From the NCBI GenBank assembly GCA_947647505.1, contig CANSKO010000004.1:94164-158163 (forward strand): a stretch of DNA of 64,000 nt. The letters run 5' to 3'. Source of the stretch: an uncultured Roseburia sp. (GTDB taxonomy: Bacteria; Bacillota; Clostridia; Lachnospirales; Lachnospiraceae). The position numbers and the translations under genes are program-made. The notes below the pieces were generated by a model that saw nothing but the letters and a program-made list of their open reading frames with translations, searched no databases and was not told the DNA's origin. The stretch's first letter is position 1; each line of letters begins with the position of its first letter. Below, piece by piece: positions 35,934 to 44,323 of the stretch.

Positions 35934-37766
35934 ATGAAAAATGATTTGTTGAAATTTATTACCTGCGGAAGCGTGGACGATGGGAAGTCTACGCTGATTG
36001 GCCATATGCTTTACGACGCCAAGCTTTTATTTGCCGATCAGGAAAAGGCGCTGGAGCTGGATTCCAAGGTTGGCAGCACGGGCGGAGAAATCGATTACTC
36101 CCTGCTGCTCGACGGACTGATGGCGGAGCGGGAGCAGGGCATTACGATTGATGCGGCGTATCGTTATTTTACGACGGAGAACAGGAGCTTTATCGTAGCC
36201 GATACGCCGGGCCATGAAGAGTATACGAGGAATATGGCGGTCGGCGCGTCGTTTGCATCCTTAAGCGTGATCCTGACGGATGCAAGCCAGGGGGTTTTGA
36301 TCCAGACGAAGCGGCATGCCAGAATCTGCAACCTGATGGGCATCAAGCATTTTGTCTTTGCCGTAAACAAAATGGATCTGGTGGGCTACAGCAGGGAGCG
36401 TTTTCGTGAGATTGAGAAGGATATTAAGCTTTTGATGGCGGAGTTTCGATATGAAAGCGTAAAGATCATTCCGCTTTCCGCGACGGCCGGAGACAATATC
36501 ACGGTGAAATCGGACCGTATGCCGTGGTATCATGGCGTAACGCTTCTGGAATACCTGGAGAACGTGGACGTCTCCGAAGAAGGGGGCAACCGGAATTTTT
36601 CAATGCCGGTGCAGAGGGTCTGCCGCCCGAATCATACGTTTCGTGGATTTCAGGGACAGATCGCGTCCGGCAGCGTTGCAGTCGGCGATATGGTTACGGT
36701 GCGTCCAAGCGGTGAGACGGCATGCGTCTCTTCCATTTTGCAGGGAGATCAGGAAGTAAAGAGCAGCGAAAAGGGCTGCGCCGTTACGATTTCTCTGGAT
36801 ACGGAGATTGACGTTTCCAGAGGCTGCGTGCTGGAAAAGGACTATGGCTTAAAGGTCGGCTCCATGTTTGCCGCGTCGATTCTCTGGATGGATGATAAGA
36901 GCCTTGTGGCCGGAAAGAATTTTCTGTTAAAGATTGGAACGCAGCAGGTTCCGGCGACTGTTATGAATATCCGGCATAAGATCGACGTGAATACGGGTGC
37001 GGAAGTTCCGGCGGATACGATTTCCAAGAATGAAATCGCGTTCTGTGAAATTTCGACGGGAAGCAAAATTGTGTTTGATGAGTTTTCCGGGAACAAGGAT
37101 CTGGGATCTCTGATCCTGATTGACCGGCTGACGAATATGACGTCCGCGTGCGGCGTCGTCGTATATGACATCAAAAAGGACAACAATCTGACCTGGCACA
37201 ATATGGACATCACGAAGGAATTGCGTGAAGGACAGCTGAATCAGAGAGCGATGACGATCTGGATGACAGGACTTTCCGGGTCCGGTAAGTCGACGATTGC
37301 AAATGCGCTGGAGAAGCGGCTGTTTGCAATGGGCAAGCATACCATGCTTCTGGACGGGGACAATGTGCGTATGGGCCTGAACCGCAATCTGGGATTTGGT
37401 GAGAAAGACAGGATTGAAAATATTCGCAGGATCGCGGAAGTGTCGAAGCTGATGAACGATGCGGGACTGATTGTGCTGACGGCATTTATTTCGCCATACC
37501 GCAAGGACAGAAGGCACGCAAAGGAAATCATCGGCGATAACTTTATTGAGGTTTACGTCAACACGCCATTGGAGGAATGTGAAAAGCGCGATGTAAAAGG
37601 GCTTTATAAAGCGGCGCGCGCCGGAAAGATTTATGATTTTACAGGCATTACCAGCCCATATGAGGAACCGGAGCATCCGGACGTTGTAGTGGATACACAG
37701 GCGGAAGATGTGGAGGGATGCGTAAATCAGATCCTGCGGCAAATTGAGAAGTACCTGGATGCGTAA
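35934..37766 (+). CDS. cysNC: Bifunctional sulfate adenylyltransferase subunit 1 / APS kinase (CysN-CysC, NodQ-like)
   Basis: A 610-residue fusion. Residues 1-about 430 are the GTPase subunit of ATP sulfurylase: P-loop GSVDDGKST (12-20), DTPGHEEYTRNM, and NKMD with EF-Tu-like beta-barrel domains. Residues from about 440 are APS kinase: GLSGSGKST (446-454), LDGDNVRMGLN, RRIAEVSKLM and FTGI.SPYE. Together with CysD it converts sulfate, two ATP and GTP hydrolysis into PAPS. The same CysD + CysN-CysC organisation is known from rhizobial nodPQ, where PAPS serves a Nod-factor sulfotransferase. The start is one base frame after the cysD stop (TAAATG). Confidence 0.96.
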   Translation: MKNDLLKFITCGSVDDGKSTLIGHMLYDAKLLFADQEKALELDSKVGSTGGEIDYSLLLDGLMAEREQGITIDAAYRYFTTENRSFIVADTPGHEEYTRNMAVGASFASLSVILTDASQGVLIQTKRHARICNLMGIKHFVFAVNKMDLVGYSRERFREIEKDIKLLMAEFRYESVKIIPLSATAGDNITVKSDRMPWYHGVTLLEYLENVDVSEEGGNRNFSMPVQRVCRPNHTFRGFQGQIASGSVAVGDMVTVRPSGETACVSSILQGDQEVKSSEKGCAVTISLDTEIDVSRGCVLEKDYGLKVGSMFAASILWMDDKSLVAGKNFLLKIGTQQVPATVMNIRHKIDVNTGAEVPADTISKNEIAFCEISTGSKIVFDEFSGNKDLGSLILIDRLTNMTSACGVVVYDIKKDNNLTWHNMDITKELREGQLNQRAMTIWMTGLSGSGKSTIANALEKRLFAMGKHTMLLDGDNVRMGLNRNLGFGEKDRIENIRRIAEVSKLMNDAGLIVLTAFISPYRKDRRHAKEIIGDNFIEVYVNTPLEECEKRDVKGLYKAARAGKIYDFTGITSPYEEPEHPDVVVDTQAEDVEGCVNQILRQIEKYLDA

Positions 37767-37777
37767 AGGAGCATAAC

Positions 37778-38926
37778 ATGAAAATACTGCATGTCCACAT
37801 TGGAACGCCAAAGACGGCGACGACGTCCATACAGACATTTTGTTATGAAAACAGAGAACAGCTGGCGAAACAGGGGTATTGCTTTACCCTGTTTCCCTTT
37901 GTTTATCCAAGAGTTGCAAAAACCAGAAACGGTCGTTTTCTGGGAGGAAAAATTACGGGCGACAACGGGAAGCGGTTTCTGGAGCAGGAGCGGGAGAATT
38001 ACAGAGAAGGCATGCGGATGGTGCGTGAGCTGTTTCAAAAGTATGATCACGTTATTTTATCTGATGAAAGCATCTGGCGGCTGATGGATTCAGATCGCAA
38101 AGATCTCTGGAAGAAGCTGAAGGAGGAAGGAGAGCAGGGTGGCTTTGCCATTCACGCGATTGTATATCTGAGGCGGCAGGACGCTTTTTTCAGCTCTCTG
38201 TGGAATCAGTCGGTGAAGAAAAACTTATATCCGGATACGTATGAAGCGTTTGCGGGCAGCGTGGATAATGGTCTGCGGCTGGATTACTATGAAAAGCTGG
38301 AGCGCATGTCTGCCGTGATTGGAAAAGAAAACGTTACGGTTCGCCGCTTTGAGGGCGGAAAGTTTCTGGGCGGCAGCATTTATGCGGATTTTCTTGACGC
38401 GATCGGACTTGAGCTGACCGATGCGTATCAGATTCAAAAGGGCGTGCGTAATACGGGATTATATGGAAATACGCATGAGATAAAGAGAGTGCTAAACGCG
38501 CTTCCGCAGATGAAAGATCCTCTGGCGCAGAGATTTCTGGTAGAGACGCTGCAGGAATGTTCGGAATATTCCAGACAGGCATATCCCTGCGAGATGCTGT
38601 CAAAGGAGGAGACGGCTGCATTTTTAGAACGCTACATTGATCAGAATCGAAAAGTGGCGGAAGAATACCTGCATGAACCGAATACGGAATTATTTGATGA
38701 CACGGTCAAAGACCTTCCGAAATGGCAGAGGGAGAATCCCGTCATGCAGGATGATCTGATTCGCTTTATTGGAATATCGACAATTCTCCTGTATCAGGAA
38801 AACCATCAGTTAAAGCGGGAGGTCAAAGCGCTGAGAAAAGAGGCGGAACGGCTGATTCGCTCCATAAAGCATCCATTTCGCACGCTGTTTGGTCGCATAA
38901 AGCGAAAGTTTTTCTCCGGCAGATAA
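37778..38926 (+). CDS. PAPS-dependent sulfotransferase family protein 2
   Basis: A 382-residue paralogue of the protein at 33738; roughly half the aligned residues are identical by eye. The same motifs sit at the same positions: IGTPKTATTSIQ (8-19) for the 5'-phosphosulfate loop and YLRRQDAFFSSLWNQ (Arg132) for the 3'-phosphate site. The LPKWQRENPVMQDDLIRF block is also conserved. The C-terminus is again strongly basic (IKHPFRTLFGRIKRKF). It follows cysNC by 11 bases, so it is expressed with the PAPS genes. Two paralogues suggest two acceptors or two positions on one acceptor. The acceptor is not identifiable. Confidence 0.82.
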   Translation: MKILHVHIGTPKTATTSIQTFCYENREQLAKQGYCFTLFPFVYPRVAKTRNGRFLGGKITGDNGKRFLEQERENYREGMRMVRELFQKYDHVILSDESIWRLMDSDRKDLWKKLKEEGEQGGFAIHAIVYLRRQDAFFSSLWNQSVKKNLYPDTYEAFAGSVDNGLRLDYYEKLERMSAVIGKENVTVRRFEGGKFLGGSIYADFLDAIGLELTDAYQIQKGVRNTGLYGNTHEIKRVLNALPQMKDPLAQRFLVETLQECSEYSRQAYPCEMLSKEETAAFLERYIDQNRKVAEEYLHEPNTELFDDTVKDLPKWQRENPVMQDDLIRFIGISTILLYQENHQLKREVKALRKEAERLIRSIKHPFRTLFGRIKRKFFSGR

Positions 38927-38934
38927 GTCAGACG

Positions 38935-39645
38935 TCAGATTTCGGAAACGACGTTTCGGTAGAATGCCGCATTTGTCTGCGTGATATAGGGCATAACCCA
39001 GAGCATGCCGATTCCAAGAGAGAGCATCGACAAAAGGGAGAACCCGAGAAAGCTTGCGCTGATATAAAGCTTTCGCGCTCTGTGTCCTTTCATCAGACGG
39101 CGGCTTTCACGAAAAGCTTCCGGGACGCGCAGATTAGGCCGGTCAATCAAAAGGCAGTAGACCAGGTCATAGGAGAGCGCAAGGGCGCCAAGTAAAATCA
39201 GGGTTATCAGACAGACGGCTGCGGCCAGGATATAAGCCGGCACAGACGCAGAGAATATGGCCAGGATGCAGCAGCCGACTGCCGGCAGGGATGCGGCTGT
39301 AAAAAGCAGCGCGAGCAGCAGTCCGCTGAGCAGGAAGCGGTCAGGGCGTCTGTTCAGAAAATGAAACAGATCCGTAATCTGTATGGAGTTCCCTCTTGCA
39401 AGCTGTAAATGCATATAAACCTGTCCGGCATGCAGCAGGATGGAAAGCAGGGAGATAATGGCGGAAGCCAGAAGGAAGATTACAATTTGAAACGTATGCA
39501 GGGGTTCTGCAAAAGATGGCTGGAAAGGGATATTAAAAAGCAGGACAATTGCCTGCGTGAGGACGAATGCCAGCATGGGAAGTCCGTATCGTCTGTTCAG
39601 CGTTGTTCTTGCCCGGCGTTTTAATTCTCTGGAAGAAAGCTTCAT
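38935..39645 (-). CDS. DUF975 family membrane protein
   Basis: A 236-residue integral membrane protein of unknown function. The N-terminus (SSRELKRRARTTLNRRYGLP) is the DUF975 signature and about five hydrophobic helices follow. The conserved late segment YDLVYCLLIDRPNLRVPEAFRESRRLMKGHR is also typical. It ends eight bases from the convergent sulfotransferase gene with no clear terminator between them. The start follows AAGGAGTAAC. No link to sulfation is visible. Confidence 0.85.
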   Translation of the reverse strand: MKLSSRELKRRARTTLNRRYGLPMLAFVLTQAIVLLFNIPFQPSFAEPLHTFQIVIFLLASAIISLLSILLHAGQVYMHLQLARGNSIQITDLFHFLNRRPDRFLLSGLLLALLFTAASLPAVGCCILAIFSASVPAYILAAAVCLITLILLGALALSYDLVYCLLIDRPNLRVPEAFRESRRLMKGHRARKLYISASFLGFSLLSMLSLGIGMLWVMPYITQTNAAFYRNVVSEI

Positions 39646-39707
39646 AATGCGTTACTCCTTAAGATTGTTTGTATTGGAAGAAAAAAGATCCTTTGTCCAC
39701 TGAGGGT

Positions 39708-39735
39708 ATTATAACAGAATGAGAGGAAAAGGCAA
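39708..39735 (-). promoter_or_regulatory. Promoter of the DUF975 gene
   Basis: On the minus strand TTGCCT (complement of 39730-39735), a 16-base spacer and TATAAT (complement of 39708-39713), overlapping the region just before the divergent DUF2752 start. Confidence 0.65.
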
Positions 39736-39740
39736 GTGGC

Positions 39741-40190
39741 ATGAACGAAGCGGAGCGCGTGCATCTGGAAAAAAATCTTTATATAGCAGGGCTGATACTG
39801 CCGTGTGCAGGGGCCTTGCTTTTTCTGTTACAAAAGCTGCTGCCTTCTGCGCTGCTTGAAATCCTGTCCGTTCCCTGTCTGCTGCATGCTGTTACCGGGC
39901 TGTACTGTCCGGGCTGTGGCGGCACGCGTGCGGCAGGGTATTTGTTGCAGGGAAAGCCATTTTTGTCTTTTTTATATCATCCGATCGTGCCGTATGGCGC
40001 GGCGCTGTATCTGTGGTTTATGCTTTCCCACACGGTGGAGTATCTGTCAGGACGCAGGATTCGCATCGGCATGCGCTATCGGAACGGATATCTTTATTTT
40101 GCGCTCGCGCTTGTGTTTTTGAACCTTGTTGTAAAAAATGTTGCGCTTGCGGCGTTTGGCGTGGATTTGCTTGACAAAATGTATGTATAA
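39741..40190 (+). CDS. DUF2752 small membrane protein
   Basis: A 149-residue membrane protein. It carries the DUF2752 hallmark CPGCGGTRAAGYLLQGKP followed by SFLYHPIVPY, with three to four hydrophobic helices. The function of the family is unknown. The start follows AAAAGG at normal spacing. The last bases of the gene contain the TTGACA of the next promoter. Confidence 0.85.
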   Translation: MNEAERVHLEKNLYIAGLILPCAGALLFLLQKLLPSALLEILSVPCLLHAVTGLYCPGCGGTRAAGYLLQGKPFLSFLYHPIVPYGAALYLWFMLSHTVEYLSGRRIRIGMRYRNGYLYFALALVFLNLVVKNVALAAFGVDLLDKMYV

Positions 40191-40199
40191 TACTATGAT
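40171..40199 (+). promoter_or_regulatory. Promoter of the restriction-modification operon
   Basis: TTGACA (40171-40176), a 17-base spacer and TATGAT (40194-40199), partly inside the DUF2752 coding end, 37 bases before the methylase/nuclease start. Confidence 0.7.
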
Positions 40200-40235
40200 A
40201 AATGCAAACATATGGTTGGTAATGAGGTGTTTGAG

Positions 40236-42146
40236 ATGGCAAAAAAAGAAGTGAGGACGGACTTGTGGGTGTATGAATTGTTGAAACAGGCCAATATCCG
40301 TCTTGATCCGCAGGGCAGTTCGATAAAAGAAATTGACGACGCTTTAAAAACAGCGTCTAAAAAAGGAACAGGAAATGTTGGATTTCCTGAATTTGTTGGC
40401 CCTGTAAAAGATTATTTGCTTCTTATAGAAGATAAGGCGGATCTGTCACGACATATCAAACGCGATGCAAAAGGGAATATCAGTGCAGAGAAGGGCGACA
40501 TCATGGATTATGCCGTCAATGGAGCCGTTTTTTATGGGAAGCATCTTGCAAATCATACGTCGTATAAGAAGATTATTGTTTTTGGGATTTCCGGAGATGA
40601 AAAGAAACACAGAATTACGCCTGTATATATAGATGAAACGGAATACTACCGCGAACTTCCGGAAGTGGAATCGTTTATTACATTTAATGCGGATAATATT
40701 GATGAATATTATATCCGGGAAATCTTAAAGGAACATACCGACTATGAAAAAGAAACAGCCGCAATTTTAAAAGATGCGGGTATTCTGCATGAGGATTTAA
40801 GAAATTATGGCAATCTTCTCGACACGGAAAAGCCATTGGTTGTATCAGGGATCCTGCTTGCGCTTCGTGAAAGTGAATATCGGAATTTTTCTGTGGATGA
40901 TCTTACAGGCGATGTCGAAAAGACGGATGGGCAGAAAATTTATGACGCGATTCACACAAACTTAAAGAGGGCAAATGTTTCTCCGGAAGTGAAAAAAGAT
41001 AAAATATTGAGACAGTTCGCATTTATAAGGGATACGGTAAAGCTGAATGAAGTTGAGCCGAAGCTGAACAAGACGCCGTTACGGCATTTTGCAGAATATT
41101 TGAATGAGAAAATCTATAAATCCATTCGTTACATACGCAGTGCGGAAGACCATATCGGAAGGTTTTATGGAGAGTTTATGAGTTATTCCGGCGGTGATGG
41201 ACAGACGCTTGGCATTATTCTTACGCCAAAGCACATTACGCAGCTTTTTTGTGATCTGGCAGATTTGCAGCCTGAGGATGTGGTTTTTGATCCCTGCTGC
41301 GGAACAGCGGGATTTTTGATTGCCGCTATGTATAACATGCTGGAAAGAGCGGAAAATGACGCTCAGAAAAAGAGCATTCGTCAAAAACAGCTGCACGGCA
41401 TTGAAATGCGTCCAAATATGTTTGCAATTGCAACGACAAATATGATTTTGCGGGGAGATGGAAAGAGTAATCTGATAAATGACGATTTTTTCAGGCAGGA
41501 GACCAGCAGACTGCAACTGAAGCAATCTACTGTTGGCATGATGAATCCGCCGTATTCACAGGGATCAAAACAGAACCCTGATTTGTATGAAATGTCTTTT
41601 GCCGAACGTTTGCTGAATTCTCTCGTTACGGGCGCACGGTGTATTGTGATCGTTCCGCAGTCATCTATGACTGGAAAGACCAGAGAAGAACAGGCTTTAA
41701 AAGAGAACATATTAAAGCGGCATACATTGGAAGGCGTTATTTCTTTAAACAAGGATACGTTTTACGGTGTGGGGACGATTCCATGCATTGCCGTGTTTAC
41801 CGCAGGAGAGCCGCACCCTGCTGATAAAATATGTAAATTTATTAATTTTGAACAGGATGGCTATAAGATTGCGCCCCATATCGGATTGATTGAGACAGAA
41901 TCTGCAAAAGATAAAAAGCAGCATTTACTGGACGTATGGTTTGACAGGATTGAATCAGATACAAAGTTTTGCGTAAAAACAACGATTTTGCCAGATGATG
42001 AATGGCTGCACAGTTTTTACTATTTTGATGATTCGATTCCCGTAGAAGAGGATTTTATAAAAACAATTGGCGACTACCTGACGTTTCAATTTTCTATGAT
42101 TATGCAAGGGCGTGAATATCTGTTTCAGGAGGAAGATAATGTTTGA
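40236..42146 (+). CDS. BcgI-like type IIB restriction-modification subunit A (nuclease + N6-adenine methylase)
   Basis: A 636-residue fused enzyme. The N-terminal nuclease shows PE (51-52) and E65-D-K67 as a PD-(D/E)xK-like site. The methylase half has motif I (FDPCCGTAGFL near 355) and motif IV NPPY (near 437), type I HsdM-like. The length and domain order closely fit BcgI subunit A, which with a small S subunit cuts DNA on both sides of a bipartite site. ATG 40236 follows GAGGTG; an upstream in-frame ATG (40212) lacks a ribosome site. The gene is visibly richer in A+T than its neighbours, suggesting transfer. The specificity gene overlaps by 8 bases. Alternative: type I-like methylase with degraded nuclease. 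Confidence 0.85.
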   Translation: MAKKEVRTDLWVYELLKQANIRLDPQGSSIKEIDDALKTASKKGTGNVGFPEFVGPVKDYLLLIEDKADLSRHIKRDAKGNISAEKGDIMDYAVNGAVFYGKHLANHTSYKKIIVFGISGDEKKHRITPVYIDETEYYRELPEVESFITFNADNIDEYYIREILKEHTDYEKETAAILKDAGILHEDLRNYGNLLDTEKPLVVSGILLALRESEYRNFSVDDLTGDVEKTDGQKIYDAIHTNLKRANVSPEVKKDKILRQFAFIRDTVKLNEVEPKLNKTPLRHFAEYLNEKIYKSIRYIRSAEDHIGRFYGEFMSYSGGDGQTLGIILTPKHITQLFCDLADLQPEDVVFDPCCGTAGFLIAAMYNMLERAENDAQKKSIRQKQLHGIEMRPNMFAIATTNMILRGDGKSNLINDDFFRQETSRLQLKQSTVGMMNPPYSQGSKQNPDLYEMSFAERLLNSLVTGARCIVIVPQSSMTGKTREEQALKENILKRHTLEGVISLNKDTFYGVGTIPCIAVFTAGEPHPADKICKFINFEQDGYKIAPHIGLIETESAKDKKQHLLDVWFDRIESDTKFCVKTTILPDDEWLHSFYYFDDSIPVEEDFIKTIGDYLTFQFSMIMQGREYLFQEEDNV

Positions 42147-43227
42147 TTTACATGACAGGGAGTGGAAGCCATTTTTTCTTACAGAACTTTTTCCGACGAT
42201 TCAAAGAGGGAAACGTTTCAAGTCGGGGGATCATATTCCGGGTAAAATGCCTTATGTATCCTCTTCCGCGTTGCAAAACGGAGTAGATGATTTTGTTGCG
42301 AATCAGGATAATGTAAGGATTTTTTCGGATTGTCTGAGTCTTGCAAACAGCGGGAGTGTAGGCGCATGTTTTTATGAGCCGTTTGCTTTTGTTGCGAGCG
42401 ACCACATTACGCATTTGAAAAATGAGCGGTTGAATCGGTATCATTATTTGTTTATTGCGTCAATTGCGAACAGATTGTCACAAAAATATAATTTTAACAG
42501 GGAAATAAACGATAACAGAATATCCAGAGAAAAAATAATGCTGCCTGTAGATGCGCATGGCGATCCGGATTATGATTTTATGGAGAGCTATATCAGAGAG
42601 CGTGAACAGGATTTAATAGAAAGATACAGTCATTTTGTAAAAAAAAAAATGCAAATTGAGAATTTAGAGCCAGAAAAGGCGATATCATGGAAAGCATTTT
42701 ATTTGATTAGCGAAAAAATGTTTTATATAGATGCAGTAAAAACATTCAGAGGCACATCCGGTCTGGATCATTCCGGTCTGTACGATGTGACGGGCGCGAC
42801 TTCTGAAAATAATGGAAATGTTGGATTTCTATCGGGAGAAGCGCAACGCTTATTATGTAAAAAAAACTGCATCTGCCTGATTAAAACAGGGCAGGGGTCT
42901 GTCGGGGAGGCAGTCTATAAAGGAAATGATTTTATCCCCTCTAATAATGTCTGTGTGGTAAGAAGCAGTTGGCTGAATGAGTATAACGGTCTGTTTATAG
43001 TGGCGGAGATTAACCGACAGGCTGGACGATATAGTTATGGGTATATTCGAAACAAAAAAAGAATTGCAAGAGAAAAGCTGATGCTGCCGGCAGATTCGTG
43101 TGGGAATCCGGACTATGCATTTATGGAACAATGTGGAAAGCAAATTATGCTGCGCTTATATCAGCAGTATCTGGATGGGATGCATACACAAACGGACAGA
43201 GGAACGCGAAAACGCGCAGGGCGATAG
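42139..43227 (+). CDS. BcgI-like specificity subunit (S), two recognition halves
   Basis: A 362-residue DNA-specificity protein, BcgI-B/HsdS-like. It is built of two similar halves. The first ends REKIMLPVDAHGDPDYDFME (about 135-154) and the second REKLMLPADSCGNPDYAFME (about 315-335), each followed by a helical spacer. Each half should read one part of a bipartite site. An A11 run (42639-42649) lies in the linker at residues 167-171 (VKKKM). Losing or gaining one A gives a stop within about six codons and leaves a single-half protein. ATG 42139 follows AGGAGGA. It is translationally coupled to subunit A. Confidence 0.85.
   Translation: MFDLHDREWKPFFLTELFPTIQRGKRFKSGDHIPGKMPYVSSSALQNGVDDFVANQDNVRIFSDCLSLANSGSVGACFYEPFAFVASDHITHLKNERLNRYHYLFIASIANRLSQKYNFNREINDNRISREKIMLPVDAHGDPDYDFMESYIREREQDLIERYSHFVKKKMQIENLEPEKAISWKAFYLISEKMFYIDAVKTFRGTSGLDHSGLYDVTGATSENNGNVGFLSGEAQRLLCKKNCICLIKTGQGSVGEAVYKGNDFIPSNNVCVVRSSWLNEYNGLFIVAEINRQAGRYSYGYIRNKKRIAREKLMLPADSCGNPDYAFMEQCGKQIMLRLYQQYLDGMHTQTDRGTRKRAGR
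42639..42649 (+). repeat. A11 homopolymer at the junction of the two S-subunit halves
   Basis: Eleven consecutive A bases in a coding sequence, ending in an in-frame ATG (42649) that would begin the second half. With 10 A the frame reads into TAG, with 12 A into TGA, both within a few codons. This is the typical substrate for slipped-strand phase variation. Confidence 0.85.
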
Positions 43228-43245
43228 GCCGTCTGCGCGTTTTTT
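43209..43245. terminator. Terminator of the restriction-modification operon
   Basis: AAAACGCGCAG pairs with CTGCGCGTTTT around a 13-base loop, followed by more T. The left arm lies in the last codons of the S gene; the convergent small membrane gene ends at 43251. Confidence 0.85.
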
Positions 43246-43250
43246 GATGC

Positions 43251-43592
43251 TTATATTCCAAGAGCCCGATACATCTCTTCGAGCGTTTCTGCGTTATAGA
43301 GCGTTTCGTACTCCCGCAGGATGCCGTCGATTCCGCCATACTGATACAAAAGAAACAAAAAGGAAGCGGCATATATGACAAGCGTCATGCAAAGGCCGAT
43401 GCTGCTTAAAATGACGCCGGTCAGCGCGAAAGCGTGCAGGGAGGTTTCGCCGCCTCTGGATAAAAGTCCAAGAATAACGCCGAGAGAGCCGCAGACAATG
43501 GAGATGTAAATGCAGCTGCAGGTAACAAGCGAAATGCCGCCTAAAATCATAGAAGCCAGCGCCATGCTTTCCGAATGCTTTTTCTGCTCCAT
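43251..43592 (-). CDS. Small DUF4190-like membrane protein
   Basis: A 113-residue protein with two to three hydrophobic helices. An ALASMILGGISLVTC start and a SLGVILGLLSRG turn resemble the DUF4190 family. The tail of about 25 residues is acidic and cytoplasmic (REYETLYNAETLEEMYRALG). The function is unknown. It follows the carbonic anhydrase gene by two bases and is certainly co-transcribed with it. Confidence 0.75.
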   Translation of the reverse strand: MEQKKHSESMALASMILGGISLVTCSCIYISIVCGSLGVILGLLSRGGETSLHAFALTGVILSSIGLCMTLVIYAASFLFLLYQYGGIDGILREYETLYNAETLEEMYRALGI

Positions 43593-43594
43593 TC

Positions 43595-44170
43595 TTACAT
43601 AAATTCTACATGGCCGTCATCAATGTGATAGATTGCGCCAATGACTTTCAATCCCTGCTCTGTTCCTTCAGCCGGAATATGCAGACTGTCCATAATGCGT
43701 TTTATGCTGTGCTTCACGTTCAGACAGCTGGCCTTGTATCCGTCCGTTTCGCCTCCGATTGCGGATTTGATTTCGTCGGTGATTGCTTTGGTAAAGCCTG
43801 CCGCGCCGCCGCTCATTGCCGCGCCTACCGCGCCGCAGTTCGTGTGGCCAAGCACGACGATTAAGTTTGTGCCAAGATGATCTGCCGCGTATTCTACGCT
43901 GCCAAGCTGAAAATCGTTGATGACGTTTCCTGCAACGCGAATCGTAAACAGCTCTCCGATGCCTGCGGAGAAAATGCTTTCCGGAATAACGCGGGAATCG
44001 GAGCATGTGATAACGGTTGCATAGGGATGCTGTCCATTGTCACAGGTATCCTTTCGGATTGCGGGAGATACGTCGCCGGGATTGGCGGATGCAGTAAGGT
44101 ATGTGTTGTTTCCCGCTTTCAGTTTTTCCAGCGCTTCGCTGGCAGAAAGCGCGTTTGCATGATCTGACAT
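43595..44170 (-). CDS. Beta-class carbonic anhydrase
   Basis: Zinc enzyme interconverting CO2 and bicarbonate in the cytoplasm. The 191-residue protein has the beta-class ligands Cys56, Asp58-Arg60 dyad (CSDSRV), His109 and Cys112 (GHTNCGA). The Arg60 position allows the open, active arrangement. The length is at the short end of the family. The start follows AAAGGAGGACTTCATC. It heads a two-gene unit with the DUF4190-like protein. Confidence 0.93.
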   Translation of the reverse strand: MSDHANALSASEALEKLKAGNNTYLTASANPGDVSPAIRKDTCDNGQHPYATVITCSDSRVIPESIFSAGIGELFTIRVAGNVINDFQLGSVEYAADHLGTNLIVVLGHTNCGAVGAAMSGGAAGFTKAITDEIKSAIGGETDGYKASCLNVKHSIKRIMDSLHIPAEGTEQGLKVIGAIYHIDDGHVEFM

Positions 44171-44293
44171 GATGAAGTCCTCCTTTTTTGATAAATAATC
44201 TGTGCTTTCTATCAGGAGTATAGCATGTGGGAATGCGTTTGTAAAGGTGGGACAGGAGAGGAAGAAAACCGGGTATAAATGAAATGGATTTTA

Positions 44294-44302
44294 TGGTATG
44301 AT
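44294..44302 (+). promoter_or_regulatory. Extended -10 promoter before tex
   Basis: TGGTATGAT (TG at 44294-44295, TATGAT at 44297-44302), 21 bases before ATG 44324. If used, the long open frame starting at 44279 cannot be the true start. Confidence 0.45.
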
Positions 44303-44323
44303 AAAAGGCAGACTGGAAAAATT

